NCBI GenBank assembly: GCA_033439295.1
Contig: JAVTLE010000018.1
Location: 434,001 to 498,000 of the forward strand
DNA: 64,000 bases
DNA from: Deuterostichococcus epilithicus
Taxonomy: Eukaryota > Chlorophyta > Trebouxiophyceae > Prasiolales > Stichococcaceae
Direction of reading: 5' to 3'
Shown here: piece after piece, positions 46,801 through 57,621 of the stretch
Position numbering within the stretch: the stretch's first letter is position 1
Layout of the letters: each line of letters opens with the position of its first letter
Made by a program: the position numbers and the translations under genes
The notes under the pieces: model-generated
Databases searched by the model: none
Told to the model about the DNA's origin: nothing
The model's input: only the letters and a program-made list of their open reading frames with translations

Positions 46801-49800
46801 CGCTCGGCACGTGGTGGATAGGAACCTCAGTTGAGCAGGCAAAGACCATCGCTGAATTAATTGAATTTCATTGGAACCTTGATCCGTTTGCAGCCGCTCC
46901 TCCGACTCCCGCTACTGCGTGCGCCGCTGCTTGTCCAGCCTCCTCCTGCGTGCAGCACAGTAAACGGCTGTAGACTGGCTGAAACGCATAGTCCTCGCTA
47001 AGAGAAGTTGCCCCGGCTGGCGCTGCAGCTCCCTACCTCGCTGCTCGACCACGTGCAACACCTGCGTCCGCTCCCCTGCCTTGCTGCTGTGCCTTTTGTG
47101 GGCCTGCCTCTGCTTGCGCATCTCATAGTCGTGAGGGGCGTTGCACGCTGACAAGACCCTGGCATCAAGGGGCCGCAATGGCACGCATATTCCAAACACG
47201 GAACACCAGGCTCCTCCAGCACCGACTGCTGCAGCTTGGACTCTGCTGCTAGCTTGGCTCCTACTGCAGCAACATGTGACTGATATTCCGGCGTCAGAGC
47301 AGCCATGGCAAGCAGGTACATGCGCCAAAATTCCTCTGTCACATGGCAGCCTCACCCCTGAAGGCTCTTGCTCCGGCGGCAGCGGCGCTGCGGTGCACAA
47401 GCTGCTGCAATGCAGCCCTCTTCCACCACTCGCCCCGGCCCCACTGATCATCGCACCAGTTTTATGAGTCGGCGCCTATTATGCGCGCACCTGCAGCTTG
47501 GCGACCTTGGGGCGCAGCGGCTGGGCCTTTTTGTCTGCCTCCTCTGCCGCGCGCTTGCGCTCCACCGCCTTCTTGTTGGCCTGCGCGCGCATTTGTTCCG
47601 AGGATGAGGACCACTAAGCTGGTGCAACTGGGCCAGCCGGCAATGCAAGGTGGGGTGTGTGCACAGGATAAGGGGCTGGTTCAGAACCAGTGGTTCTGAT
47701 CGAGTGATCGCTGTGCTACAGCTGGCCTGCAGGTTGCATGACGGGAAGTCCGCCATGTCACACAACCGGCAACTGGGCTGCACCAGTGCGGCGCTGCCTA
47801 GAGAAAAGCACCTAGGATACAATAGAAACGTGCCTCGTCCAGGGCGGCGTTGATGCGCTGGATCTGCTTGTCGATGCGCTCCGCCTCCTTCTTGGGGCCC
47901 TCCTGCTTGGACGCCTGAGAAGACACACACAAGGCTGACATTGGCAGTAAGTGCATGCGCCATGATGCCGCATGCATATGTAGGCAATGCTGCTGACGCA
48001 GCAGCGGCGGATGGTTCACGGCGCCATCTGCTGCTGCGTTAATGTCCTATTGCGTCACCCAACCCGTACCCTCCGAGGACGAGGGCAAGGAAAATGGGGC
48101 GGACAAAGACATCCACATCCCGTGGGCAGGAGCATCCCAGCCACTGCATACTCTACACCGACTGCTGCGCTGACTGCCGCCTGGGAAGTGGATCATGACC
48201 CATGTAACCTAGGTCCTCAATGCCCCGTGGTGCAGTGTGTGCAGTGGCTGGTATGCCGCTGGCCAGCAGGCAGGCAGCCCACCAGCACATCGCCATAATC
48301 CACGGGCTTCCCGGACACACGACCAGGCGATGGCCAGCTCACTGAGAGAAAAGCAAACACACCAGCTCGTCGGCCTTGTCACGCAGGTCCTGGATCTCCT
48401 GCCGCTCTGCTTCCACCTCCTTTTCCTTGTCTTCCACCTGCCAGTAGCAATTGCGTAACGGTAGACGAGCGAGTCAGCGGCAGCAGCGGCTCTGGGAACA
48501 TGCACTGTCTTGAGGATCGCGCCAAGCCGATAGCGGCGTGGCGCGGAGGCTGTGATGTTGGGCAGAGAGCGCCAAAAGCAACTGCGGCTTGCCCAGGCAT
48601 CAGCTCCTGCAGCTAACCAGTCTCCTCATCAGTGATGATGGCAGCGGCAAGGGGTTGTATGTGCACCAGCTGTGCTGCTTGCCTGAATGAAAGGACGCAT
48701 ACCAATCTAAACACCCACGAGATGACTTCTGTATGTCGCGAAGAATCGTATTGTGCACTACAGCATTGCAGGCACGGCAACTAGGCAAAGCGCGCCATCG
48801 CAGAGCAGGCAAGCACACATCATGTTGGCGCAGCTGTGGCAGCCCTTGCAGCGCGCAGGTGTACGAAACGAAGGAGCCTCTGCATGCAGCAGAGACCTGT
48901 ACACGGGCTTCTAGGTTGGTGAGCGGTGCGGCCCCCGAAGCTCCGGTTGCAAATGCAGGCCAGCAGTGCACAGCGCATCACTCAGCGGTGTACCTGCTTG
49001 CATGCCTCGTCACGTACTATCAAGTGACCCAGCAGATGTAGCCCATTGATACAACCGCTTGCGGGCGTTGGTGTGCGCCAACGAACCGCCTCCCTGGACC
49101 ACTTGGAGTACTACAGCACGGGCCGCAGGCAGGTGCACTGCTATAATGTCTGCGGGCTTGTGTTGCAACCTTCTTGCAACGCGCACCAGCTTGCGGGCTT
49201 TGTTGTAGTCGGAGGTGACGCGGTCGAGCTCCTTCTCCACGTTGCTGACGGCCACGTCCTCCTTCTCGGCCTGCAGACAGGGGGATGAACTCCATCTTCT
49301 TTGCTGTTGGCAGACCAATGATGCAGTCTGAGGCGCGTCTGCTCTGCTGATGCGCTGTGAAGCATCGATGGATATCCCTGCCTGCGGCAGCACGTGTGAC
49401 CTGCAGCCTCGCAGGCGATTACGCCTGCCCATATTGGCAGTAGGGTTTCAATCAGAAAGTGTACCTGTACCGAGCAGGCGAGCAGGCGCTGATAGCAGGA
49501 AATGCAGGAACCAATTGAAAGTTCCTGTCGGCGTGCGGACACACAGGCGCAGCAAATGAGCCTCAATTCCCGGAAGCCCACGGCAGCAGCAGCAGGCTAC
49601 GAGCATGCAGCAGCACTGCATACCGATTGTTGGCCATGCTCCAGTGCAAGGAAAACGACCACCGGATCACGCAGGGAAAGGTGAAGCAAGGAACAGGTGT
49701 CGCGATTCAGTCATCCGGGAGGTCATGCCAAACCGATATTGAGAAAGAACAAGACGGCAAGTTGAACCAATAAGGAACACCGCACCTCCACGTGCTGCTG

Positions 49801-51004
49801 CTGCTTGCGTGCGTCCTCCGCCAGGGCGCGCGCCTCCTCGGCGGAGTGCGTCTTCTTGACGGCCTCGGCGGCGCGGACGTGCGCCACTCTCGCCTGCTCC
49901 TTCGCCTCCTCCGTCAGCCGTTGCGCCTTCTCAAACTCGGACTCGGCTTCCTGTGTGTTTATGAAAAGCGCATTTTCAGCTGTGTACAGGGATGCCGAGG
50001 GACTGACTGTGCTGGTGGACTCTGCGGCGCTGTCACTCCCACATGATGCATGGTGTGCTACCATGGAGTAGTGCTGCATGTAAGCCACAGTGCTTGGCGA
50101 CAGGTGTCGCTGTTGTGACCAGCCTTCCTTGCGACGACAGTGGAACTAGACCAAGACATCCTCGTGGCAGATCCCCAGAGTCAGCAGATGCGCTTTGCAT
50201 CTTCAAAGCAGGCTCACCGAGGAGGCGACCTTCGTCTCGGACACCTCCTTCTTCTCCTCCCTGGTGGCGTGGCTGGAGACCTCGCCACTTTTGCTGTCTC
50301 CACTGCCAAGGAGGGTGGAAGCCAGGCCGCGCACCTGTGCTGGGCGTGAAGCAGATGACTTGACCGTCAACACTACAACGACAAACCGCATGCTCTCGTA
50401 ACCTCAGGGTGCTGTGCTATCTTATAACGCAAGCACGAAGGGCAGAAGTAAATGAAAGAGCAGGGCATGACTGCTTCGGTTGCTTGAGAGATCTAAGCAC
50501 TCACGATGCCGCCGACGAGGCTGCCGCCGCTGCTCTGAGTGCGTTCAGTGCTCACCTGTGGGCAAGAGAATCACTTCACTAATTAGGTTACGGCAACTCG
50601 GTATGCAGCAGCTGTACTACATGATCTGAACCAAACCTGTGCACACAAACAGTGCCGCAGCCATTTGCGCATTGCCATTGCAACTGGGGCCTGAGTGAGA
50701 TTCTTTGCAACATCAGAAAGCAGGTCGGGCAGTTGCTTCGTATAGGTCCATGCCGACAAACATCCAGACAAGCTCAAAGCTTTCCGGCAATGCCCGTCCG
50801 AGATCCATGCGGACTGGTGCTCGATACATGTGTCTGCTGCATATGCCCAGCAGGCACTTGACACGACATTGGACCTCGTTGCAATGCAGTTGCCGGCTGT
50901 GCCAAATGGAGGTATGAACAGCAGCTTCTGAAAGCTCACACCTGCTCGCCCTCCGTGGCGTCCTTGGTATTGCCTGAAGCATCGTCGGGGCGTTTGAGCA
51001 CCAT
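43856..51004 (-). CDS. coiled-coil protein, tandem paralogue B
   Basis: Exons, minus strand: 50942-51004, 50505-50555, 50218-50334, 49786-49950, 49187-49270, 48363-48437, 47834-47914, 47491-47580, 46458-46643, 45508-45693, 45110-45199, 44671-44775, 44155-44251, 43856-43920; all phases close, 484 residues. It starts MVLKRPDDASGNTKDATEGE, then a Gly/Ser stretch. The rest is almost entirely Ala/Glu/Lys/Arg/Gln heptad-type helix, for example FEKAQRLTEEAKEQARVAH, SAKSELDTLEHDVKEW, DELKAKEKQAEELGKQ and LKQLRKAVTGNEERAKEL. No enzymatic domain is visible. Ten consecutive exons have exactly the same length as those of paralogue A, so the genes arose by tandem duplication. The intron after 47834 begins GC. 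Introns of this copy contain several degenerate exon fragments that paralogue A lacks. Function unknown; a filament-forming or scaffold role is only a guess. Confidence 0.88.
44861..44931 (-). repeat. copy of the start of paralogue B exon 12, with acceptor
   Basis: On the minus strand the copy reads DKLQQLRKAVTGNE after a CACAG acceptor. The true exon (start 44775) reads DKLKQLRKAVTGNEERAKEL. The duplication also includes about 20 bp of intron (CATGATGA..ACCCTCA). Confidence 0.85.
45758..45830 (-). repeat. degenerate copy of the start of paralogue B exon 10
   Basis: The segment resembles 45625-45693 (shared CTCCTT.., GCGGCCAGCT.CT, GCTCTCCGCG-like words) but contains a stop in the homologous frame. 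It lies in the intron just upstream of the real exon. Confidence 0.65.
45858..45975. repeat. imperfect 54-bp tandem duplication in paralogue B intron
   Basis: 45858-45911 and 45923-45975 share GGGGTGA.GCT.CT.AGTGGCG and ACGAAGCCACTG. Each copy has internal AGTGGC/GCCACT complementarity. Confidence 0.85.
46735..46950 (-). repeat. two degenerate copies of the start of paralogue B exon 9
   Basis: The start of exon 46458-46643 (on the plus strand CTCCGACTCCCGCTGCGCG and GTCCACCTCCTCCTG) is echoed at about 46737-46797 and again at about 46890-46950, both in the upstream intron. A weaker third match may exist near 47035-47120. Confidence 0.75.
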
Positions 51005-52392
51005 GTTGGCGGATGTGTAGTCTCGGTCTCCAAGATGAGGCTGCTTCTTATTTATATGTCGAGCTCGGCTGATGCGAAATCTGAACAATAGGGAGCGAGG
51101 ATGAGGAGCTGCGATGAAGCAGGTAAAACGCATTGACTTCCCGCCAAGTTTTCCGCCGCCGCTAGATGCAGCGTTGCATTGACAAATCACCATAGGACTT
51201 CACGCTGTCACCGGAAATCTTCCAAGGCAAGCTGTGCTCCAGCCCTATCTGGATGTGTGTTGCGCGGTCATGTCAGCTCCGGTGACTGTGACCAGGATGT
51301 TTGGATGTCCAGATTCGAATTCAAAACAATACTGGTATCAACATTACAGCGACGTCCGAACAGCTTTGGCCTGCACCGATCATCAAGCAGACAGATTGGA
51401 TCTAGGGCACCAACACACAGCCATCAGCGAGCGGTAGAAGTGAGCGCATCATCGTGGACCCCCCTGTGAGCGAGGTCACCCCGGACTCGGATGTGGTGCC
51501 TGCCGCTGTGCCAGGGCTGGCTGCCGCACCTGGCACCCCGGGTGCCAGTGCAGCAGGGCCTACTGCGCTGGCATACCGCAGCGGGTCCGTATGTGGCGAC
51601 AACAATTGCCAGAAGGGCAGCTTTTCTGCTGCGCGATGTGGCCGCGACGACCCGATTGGGTGGGGCCGAAGATATGCTGGATGGAGTGTCTGCTGGCGCT
51701 GTTGAAGCAGCAGGGTATAAACCTCTGGTGGAAGCAAAGCATCGGTCACACAGGTGGAGGGTGCCGCAGCCGCTGTTGATCGTGATCGCAAGTGCGCGCG
51801 GCACCCGGACAGAATGGCTGGCCTCACCTCTTGACCGCGACCCGTGCATCCCCCGGTATGCGAGTGCTGACAGTGAGGACTCAACTGTGGGGCTGTGCAT
51901 GAAGCCTGTTTCCACCGCTGGACTAGCTCCGGGTTTTTCCACCCGCCCCCACCGCCCGGTCACAGCATGCTGGATGTGCTGGAAGAAGGCGCTGATGTGG
52001 GCCACATGCTCTGTTGATGACCACGATCTGCCCACGCTCAATATTGACGATCATACGCTACTTGAGGGCTGTCGAATTCGGGTTCATGTTGCAGCATTGC
52101 TCTGTCCATGTGCTACCGAGTGTATGATCCGTGTTACACAGTAACACGGATCCGTTACAAAGTAACACGGATCATGCACTCGCTAGCACAACAGGAGCAG
52201 TTTCTCGAAGCATTTCTTTACAGGCTGCAGCAAGTGCAACCAAGTACTGTGCAGATGTGCACATTCTACACCCAGGCGACAATGTTTCGCAGACAGCTTG
52301 TCATTTTCAAAACATTCTAATGGTTCTCACACGAATCATGTGCTGCAAGAATCGTCAAAATCCATTGCTCAATCCTCTGTGAGAATTTTCAA
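51005..52392. other. intergenic region between the two coiled-coil paralogues
   Basis: It holds the promoter of paralogue B and the 3' flank of paralogue A. Open frames exist on both strands over 51424-52144 (217 codons plus, 205 minus) without any recognised motif. At most one can be real, and neither can be supported. A small inverted repeat lies at 52124-52175. Confidence 0.45.
52124..52175. repeat. short inverted repeat with internal third copy
   Basis: ATGATCCGTGTTAC (52124-52137) and GTAACACGGATCAT (52162-52175) are perfect 14-bp inverted arms. A further GTAACACGGATCC copy lies between them, so two alternative hairpins can form. It is about 220 bp beyond the paralogue A stop. Confidence 0.9.
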
Positions 52393-55300
52393 TCAATCCA
52401 CGTATGTCGTGGCCTTGGCCTCCGTCTTCTCGGATGTGACGACCTCCGCCTGCTTCTGCGCCAGCGACGCAGTCTTGTCGCTCTTCTCGGTCAGGGTCTT
52501 GGCCTTGTCCACATCACCACCTGCAGTTTCCATACCACTTGTTAGCACCTGGTGATCTGGAAAGACGGTTCACATGTATGCAGATCAAGATCGTCTATTG
52601 GTAAGCTCTCACAATTTTTGAGCCAATAACACGCAGGGAAAATTGTGACGACTCACCAACGGCCTTGGTTGCGTCCAGGTAGCCCTTGTCCGAGCGTTCA
52701 TCCGCCTTCTCGCCGATGGTCTTCGCCTTGTTCCATGCCTCCTCCTTGCGTGCCTGTAGCACACAAACAGGAAGATGTGAAAGGTCGGCAGAAAAAGAGT
52801 TTTGAAGCTGACAATCACACGAACGGAGTGTACGGATATGCAACACGCATGGCGGTCAAGCAGGAAATTTGAAACAACGGCCTAAAAAGGCTTTGGTTGA
52901 CGATGTAGGCTCACACCTGTGCGATGTCTGCCTGGTCGCTGATTTTGTGCGACTCCTGCTCCAGCTCAGAGGCGCGCGCCTCATTGCCGCGCACCGCCTT
53001 GCGCAGCTCCTCCAGCTTTTTCTGCAGTGTTGGGGGGAAAAACAGCAACGGGATCAGCGGGTTGGTTGCAGTCTGGCAACATGCTGAAACAGCAGCTGCA
53101 GCATGTGAGAGCTCTAGCATGTTGCAACGCTCCAGACTACCATGACATTGACGAACAGCTACGGACAGCCACACATTGGAAAGTGTTCGTTGTCATTTCA
53201 GGAGCATCACAACACACCTGCAGCGGCGCGAGCGCGTTCTTGGCGTTGGCCAGCTCGCCCTGCTTGCCGTCCAGGTTCTTCTGCTGGTTGGCTGCCTGCT
53301 GCTTGATCTGCAACCAGAATAAACAGGTAGCTTCGATAAGATTGTTTGAAACCTATGTCAAAATGCAACAGAGAGATGCAAACAACGACAGAAGCAAAGA
53401 AACGCATTTGTCGATCACGACCAGCTGTTGACGGAGCAACAAAACACTCTCGAGCAGCCTCAATTGCAAAGGGGAAACCCGTCACACCTGGTCCAGCTGC
53501 GAGGTGTCCAGGCTGAGCGCCTTCAGCTTGTCCTCCGCCGCCTTGCGCGCATCGGCGGCCTGGCCCTGCAGGCTGTCCACCTCGCGCTTGGCCGCCTCCA
53601 GCTTCGCCTGGACATCCTTCTTCTTGGCGGCCAGCTCGTCGGCACGCTTTGTGGCCTGGCTGGCCGTCGCTTTCTGCATATCCACAAGTCAATGTGGCAT
53701 TAGCCAGAATGGCGGTACTCACCAGCAGCAGCAGCGACACAAGGAGCGGCGGCAGCAGCACACAGCAGGACGTGACACGAGCAACGAAGGACACAGCACA
53801 ACGGCGCAGCTGTGGCGGGTTCGAGACTCACGCGCTCGCGGACGTCGTGCTCCAGGGTGTCCAGGTCGGACTTGGTGGAGTCGAGGGCGCTCTTGGCGTC
53901 GCGCTGGCGGGCGCGCGCCTGCTGCGCCGCCTGCTGCGCCTCTGCCAGCTGCCGCTTCAGGTCCTCCACCTTGGAATCGGCAGACTGCGCCTCCTGGGCT
54001 GCCGCCTCCACCTTCGACTGTGTCGCAAGCAACGAGGAGCGGGTCAGCGCCTGCAGTTCAGCCTGTGCTTTGCAGCGGGGCAGGATATCTGCTTGCGCAT
54101 ATACACTGGATTGCATATGCACTGAATTTTCCTCCTCGGGAATGAGTGCCTGGCTGGCGTCTGCAGTCTTGCAGACTCTGAACGTACACAAACATGAGAG
54201 GAACACACCTTGTAGTCGGAAACCTTGGGGCGCAGCGGCGACGCCTCCTTCTCAGCATCATCAGCAGAGCGGCTGGCGTTGACGGCCTTCTTGTTGGCCT
54301 GCAGGGGATCGATGTCAGAAAGTCAGGGGGCAGGGTGCACAGTGAGGGCAGCCACAGAGGTGTGCAAAGACGCCCTGGCTGTCTCCAGCAAGAGTCAGGG
54401 CAGCAGAGTTCACACACGAGGCGTGCAAGACCATGCGCCGAGCAGGGCATGGAACATGCACCGGCCGCAACACATGCACCGTCTGTGCGACGTCACCAGG
54501 ATGGCTCGTGGCACGTCTGCAGGCAGCGAAAATGTCTGCAGGCTTGCAGGCAGCAGGAGGAAAAGCACCGCACCTCATCCAGGGCGGCGTTGATGCGGTC
54601 CAGCTTTGCGGCGAGGCCCTCCACTTCGTCCTTGGGGCCCTTCTGCTTGGCGGCCTGCAGGTCATAGCGTGGCAGGGGCTCAGCTGCGTACGCAAGGCAG
54701 CTCCGACATGTGTGCAGCTTCTGCTGCGTGCGGCGCGTCCTGGAGGCGGACCCCAGCAACAGGTTGCAGATGCCGAAGCACGCACGTGGCACTCTGCCAC
54801 AGGGCCATATCCACGAAAACTGTTGCGCAGCAAGGCATGTGCGCAAGCAAAACAAAACCATGCAATGCACGCACCAGGTCATCGGCCTGGTCGCGCAGGT
54901 CCTGCACCTCGCGCTGCGCTGCCTCCAGCTCATTCTCCTTCTCTGCCACCTGAGTGCCAGTGAAACAGTCCAGGATGAGGAAAGCCGCTAACACACATGA
55001 CACAGCAAGCACAGCCGCCCCAGCGCTTTTGCAGAGGAGTGGACATGCCAGACGCGCACATGCCAGTTGATGCTTCGCAGCACAGCCAGCACTGTGGAGT
55101 AGGTTTCTTCCAGCAATGAGGACGGATCCACATGAGCTGGCAGGCTTCAAAGCAGCACAGCATGAGGACGGATCCAAATGGGCTGGCAGGCTTCAAAGCA
55201 GCACAGCATGAGCAGCGCAGCATGACTGGCAAAGTGAGGGGAAGCGCACGTGCTGGCGGGCCTTATTGTATTTGGCGGTCAGCGCATCCAGGTCCTCCTC

Positions 55301-56925
55301 GATGCCAGACACGTTGACATCCTTCTTCTGGGCCTGCAGCAGGCAGAATGGCACACCGATCGTCAACAGTCTCAAGCATCTCCTTGGAAGCTGTCCTGCA
55401 CCGGAGGCCGCCGCGCAAGGGAGCCAGCCTGGCGTGCAAGCACCAGATGACTCGTGAGCAGCGCTGCAGGCGGAGCAGGGCTGCCAGCGAGGCAGGCTCA
55501 GGGCACAGGGTCGGTGCGAATGGCAGCGATCGGCATACCTCGACAGAGGCCTGCTGCTTGCGGGCGTCCTCGGCCGTGAGGCGCGCCTCCTCGGCGGTGT
55601 GCGTCTTCTTGACAGCCTCTGCAGAGCGGCTCTGCGCGATGCGCGCCTGCTCCTGTGCCTCGGCTGTCAGGCGCTGTGCCTGATCCCACTGCGACTCCGA
55701 CGCCTGCACTTGAAAAGACTGGCATGAGTAGCTGGCGGTTTGGCTGTGATCAGTTGTGGAGGATGTCGCTCGCTGTCGGATCAAAAGGCCAGATCTGGAG
55801 GGTTGGTGAAATAAACCGGGCAGAATGAAGGTCAGCATGCACAGAGGGGGGTTAATCGCACATTATTGGCAGCATTGGCGTGGGTGACCTCCCTCTTCTC
55901 GGACTTGGATGCGTACGAAGAGGTCTGCACATTGCCGCCCTGGCTGGCCTGCGCAGCGCTGCCCTCATTGCTGTCGCCATCATTGTTGCCGCCGCCGAAC
56001 AGGCCACGGACCTGTGCGCCAAGCACAAGCTGACTCAGGAGACCTTGGTCAGCAACGTCGCACTGGGTCTTTGCGATATGCATACACATGGGATCTCAGG
56101 CACAGCATGCAGCCTACCATGCCACAACGGCAGTAGACAAGTGTCTGCATTCGAAGGACCACACAAAACTCACCAGGCCGCCGATGCCGCCGCCGCCGCC
56201 GGACTTCTGGGTGGTGGTGTCGGTCTGCACATGCGCGGAGCCGACCTGGCCCTGCGTCGATGACTGCGACTGCGACATCTGCGATGCACAATGAAGCAGC
56301 ATGTCAGCGACAACATGTTGGGCAGGCCTGTTGACAGCCAGACCAAAATTAATGGGTCGGAATAGCTCAATCCCGAAAATTGTCGCGAAGCCTCCATCCT
56401 ATGCGGCTGTCGAGGTCGTACAGTAAATCTTAATTCCTGGTTGCAAAGTATTGCATCGCGGCTGCAATCTCAAAGAAGAAATGCGTGAAAGAGCTGTTCC
56501 GAAGCTGATCAGAACGCGGTCATCGGGTAGCGGCGGCCGATGCAATCGAGCTGCAGTTCCTGCCATCGGATACAATATCTGCAGCTGTGGCTATTGCAAG
56601 CTTATCGAGGCTCGTGCGAGATGGCATGAAGAGCTCAATCGCGCGCAGACTGTTTCAAAACGTGTTCCGAACGTGCGCGTGGGTTTGTCGCAGTTCGAGA
56701 AGGCATGCATGCGCCGAGCGGCGCATGACACAGGCCGCTACCTTTTGCAAATGTGATTGAACCCCCCGCATGCTGCACTTGGCTGACGCGGACCCTCAAC
56801 TTCCTGAGATGGCCAGCGAGTTGACCGGCGTGAAATGCATCAGGGTCGCGGCGGCGCAAAGCCTGAATCGGCTATACCTGGTCGTTGCTGCTGTTCTCGA
56901 CGGTGTCGGGACGCTCCAGGACCAT
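52393..56925 (-). CDS. coiled-coil protein, tandem paralogue A
   Basis: Exons, minus strand: 56878-56925, 56174-56278, 55862-56011, 55539-55703, 55250-55333, 54875-54949, 54574-54654, 54209-54298, 53832-54017, 53488-53673, 53218-53307, 52917-53021, 52657-52753, 52393-52520; all phases close, 529 residues. The start MVLERPDTVENSSNDQ matches paralogue B's MVLKRPD. The next exons are Gln/Ser/Gly-rich (MSQSQSSTQGQ, VRGLFGGGNNDGDSNEG). From exon 4 on the protein is continuous charged helix: AQRLTAEAQEQARIAQSRSA, DALTAKYNKARQH, LDTLEHDVRER, AKLEAAKREVDSLQGQA, LRKAVRGNEARASELEQE. Exons of 165, 84, 75, 81, 90, 186, 186, 90, 105 and 97 nt are identical in length to those in paralogue B. The last exon ends VVTSEKTEAKATTYVD. 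No known family is assigned. Introns here are short and mostly free of exon copies. Confidence 0.88.
55116..55207. repeat. 46-bp tandem duplication in a paralogue A intron
   Basis: Copies 55116-55161 and 55162-55207 differ at only three or so positions (shared GCTGGCAGGCTTCAAAGCAG). They lie between exons 54875-54949 and 55250-55333. Confidence 0.95.
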
Positions 56926-57621
56926 GATTGCCGGGGGGCTGTTGGCGCGTTCAAGAGTGTAGACACGCGCTTGAGGAATTGGCGTCGCTTGCTGTGAGTT
57001 GCTGCGGAGTGAAAGAGTGCTTCTGGTTGATTGCAAGATCTGGGAAGGAAAGTCTCAGCTTCTTGATTCTGGTGAGATTGCTGCTGTCGAAGTGCATACT
57101 CCGACACCGTACTGCAGCTGGGCGGCAGCTCCAATCAGGCAGCTGCCACCATCAGCGGCAGCTGGAGATCTCACGTCACAAATTCTCGGAGGTGCGAAGA
57201 GAACACTTTCAAAGAGCTCGAGTGGACCAATGGCTGAAGTTTGCAGTTTAGAAACGCTCACAAATTCTGCGCAGACTCTCTGTGTCCCCTGCAGTCTCAG
57301 CGAAGAAGTCCTCACATCCGGATTCCAACCAGGTTTGCAAATGTCTCCCCAGCATGCTCAGTTTGCGGCGCCACTCTCGTGATGCCGCCGCAGTCTGCTC
57401 ACAGCTGCTGCCTTGGCGCCTGAGCTCAGCCCGGCTGCTTGTTGTGCCGTGCAGCGGCTGCAACACGGGCCGCAGTACCGCCTGCACCCGTCCAACGACC
57501 GCAGCAATGGCCCCGTCCTGCCGTTGCTCAATGGCCATGTCCATGACGCGCCGCCGCAGCCCGCGGCTCCCAACCGCCTACTGCCGCTGCGTCTGCTGCC
57601 GCTGCGACCACCGCCACGTTG
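56926..57621. other. intergenic region, HDS 3' flank and paralogue A promoter
   Basis: A minus-strand frame (57248-57544, 98 codons) is open but has no motif and no neighbour to splice to. It may be an unrecognised small gene or chance. Confidence 0.4.

Noticed and set aside
51424-52144. protein gene between the coiled-coil paralogues
   Set aside because: Long frames overlap on both strands, neither has a motif or splice partners; likely a GC-rich coincidence.
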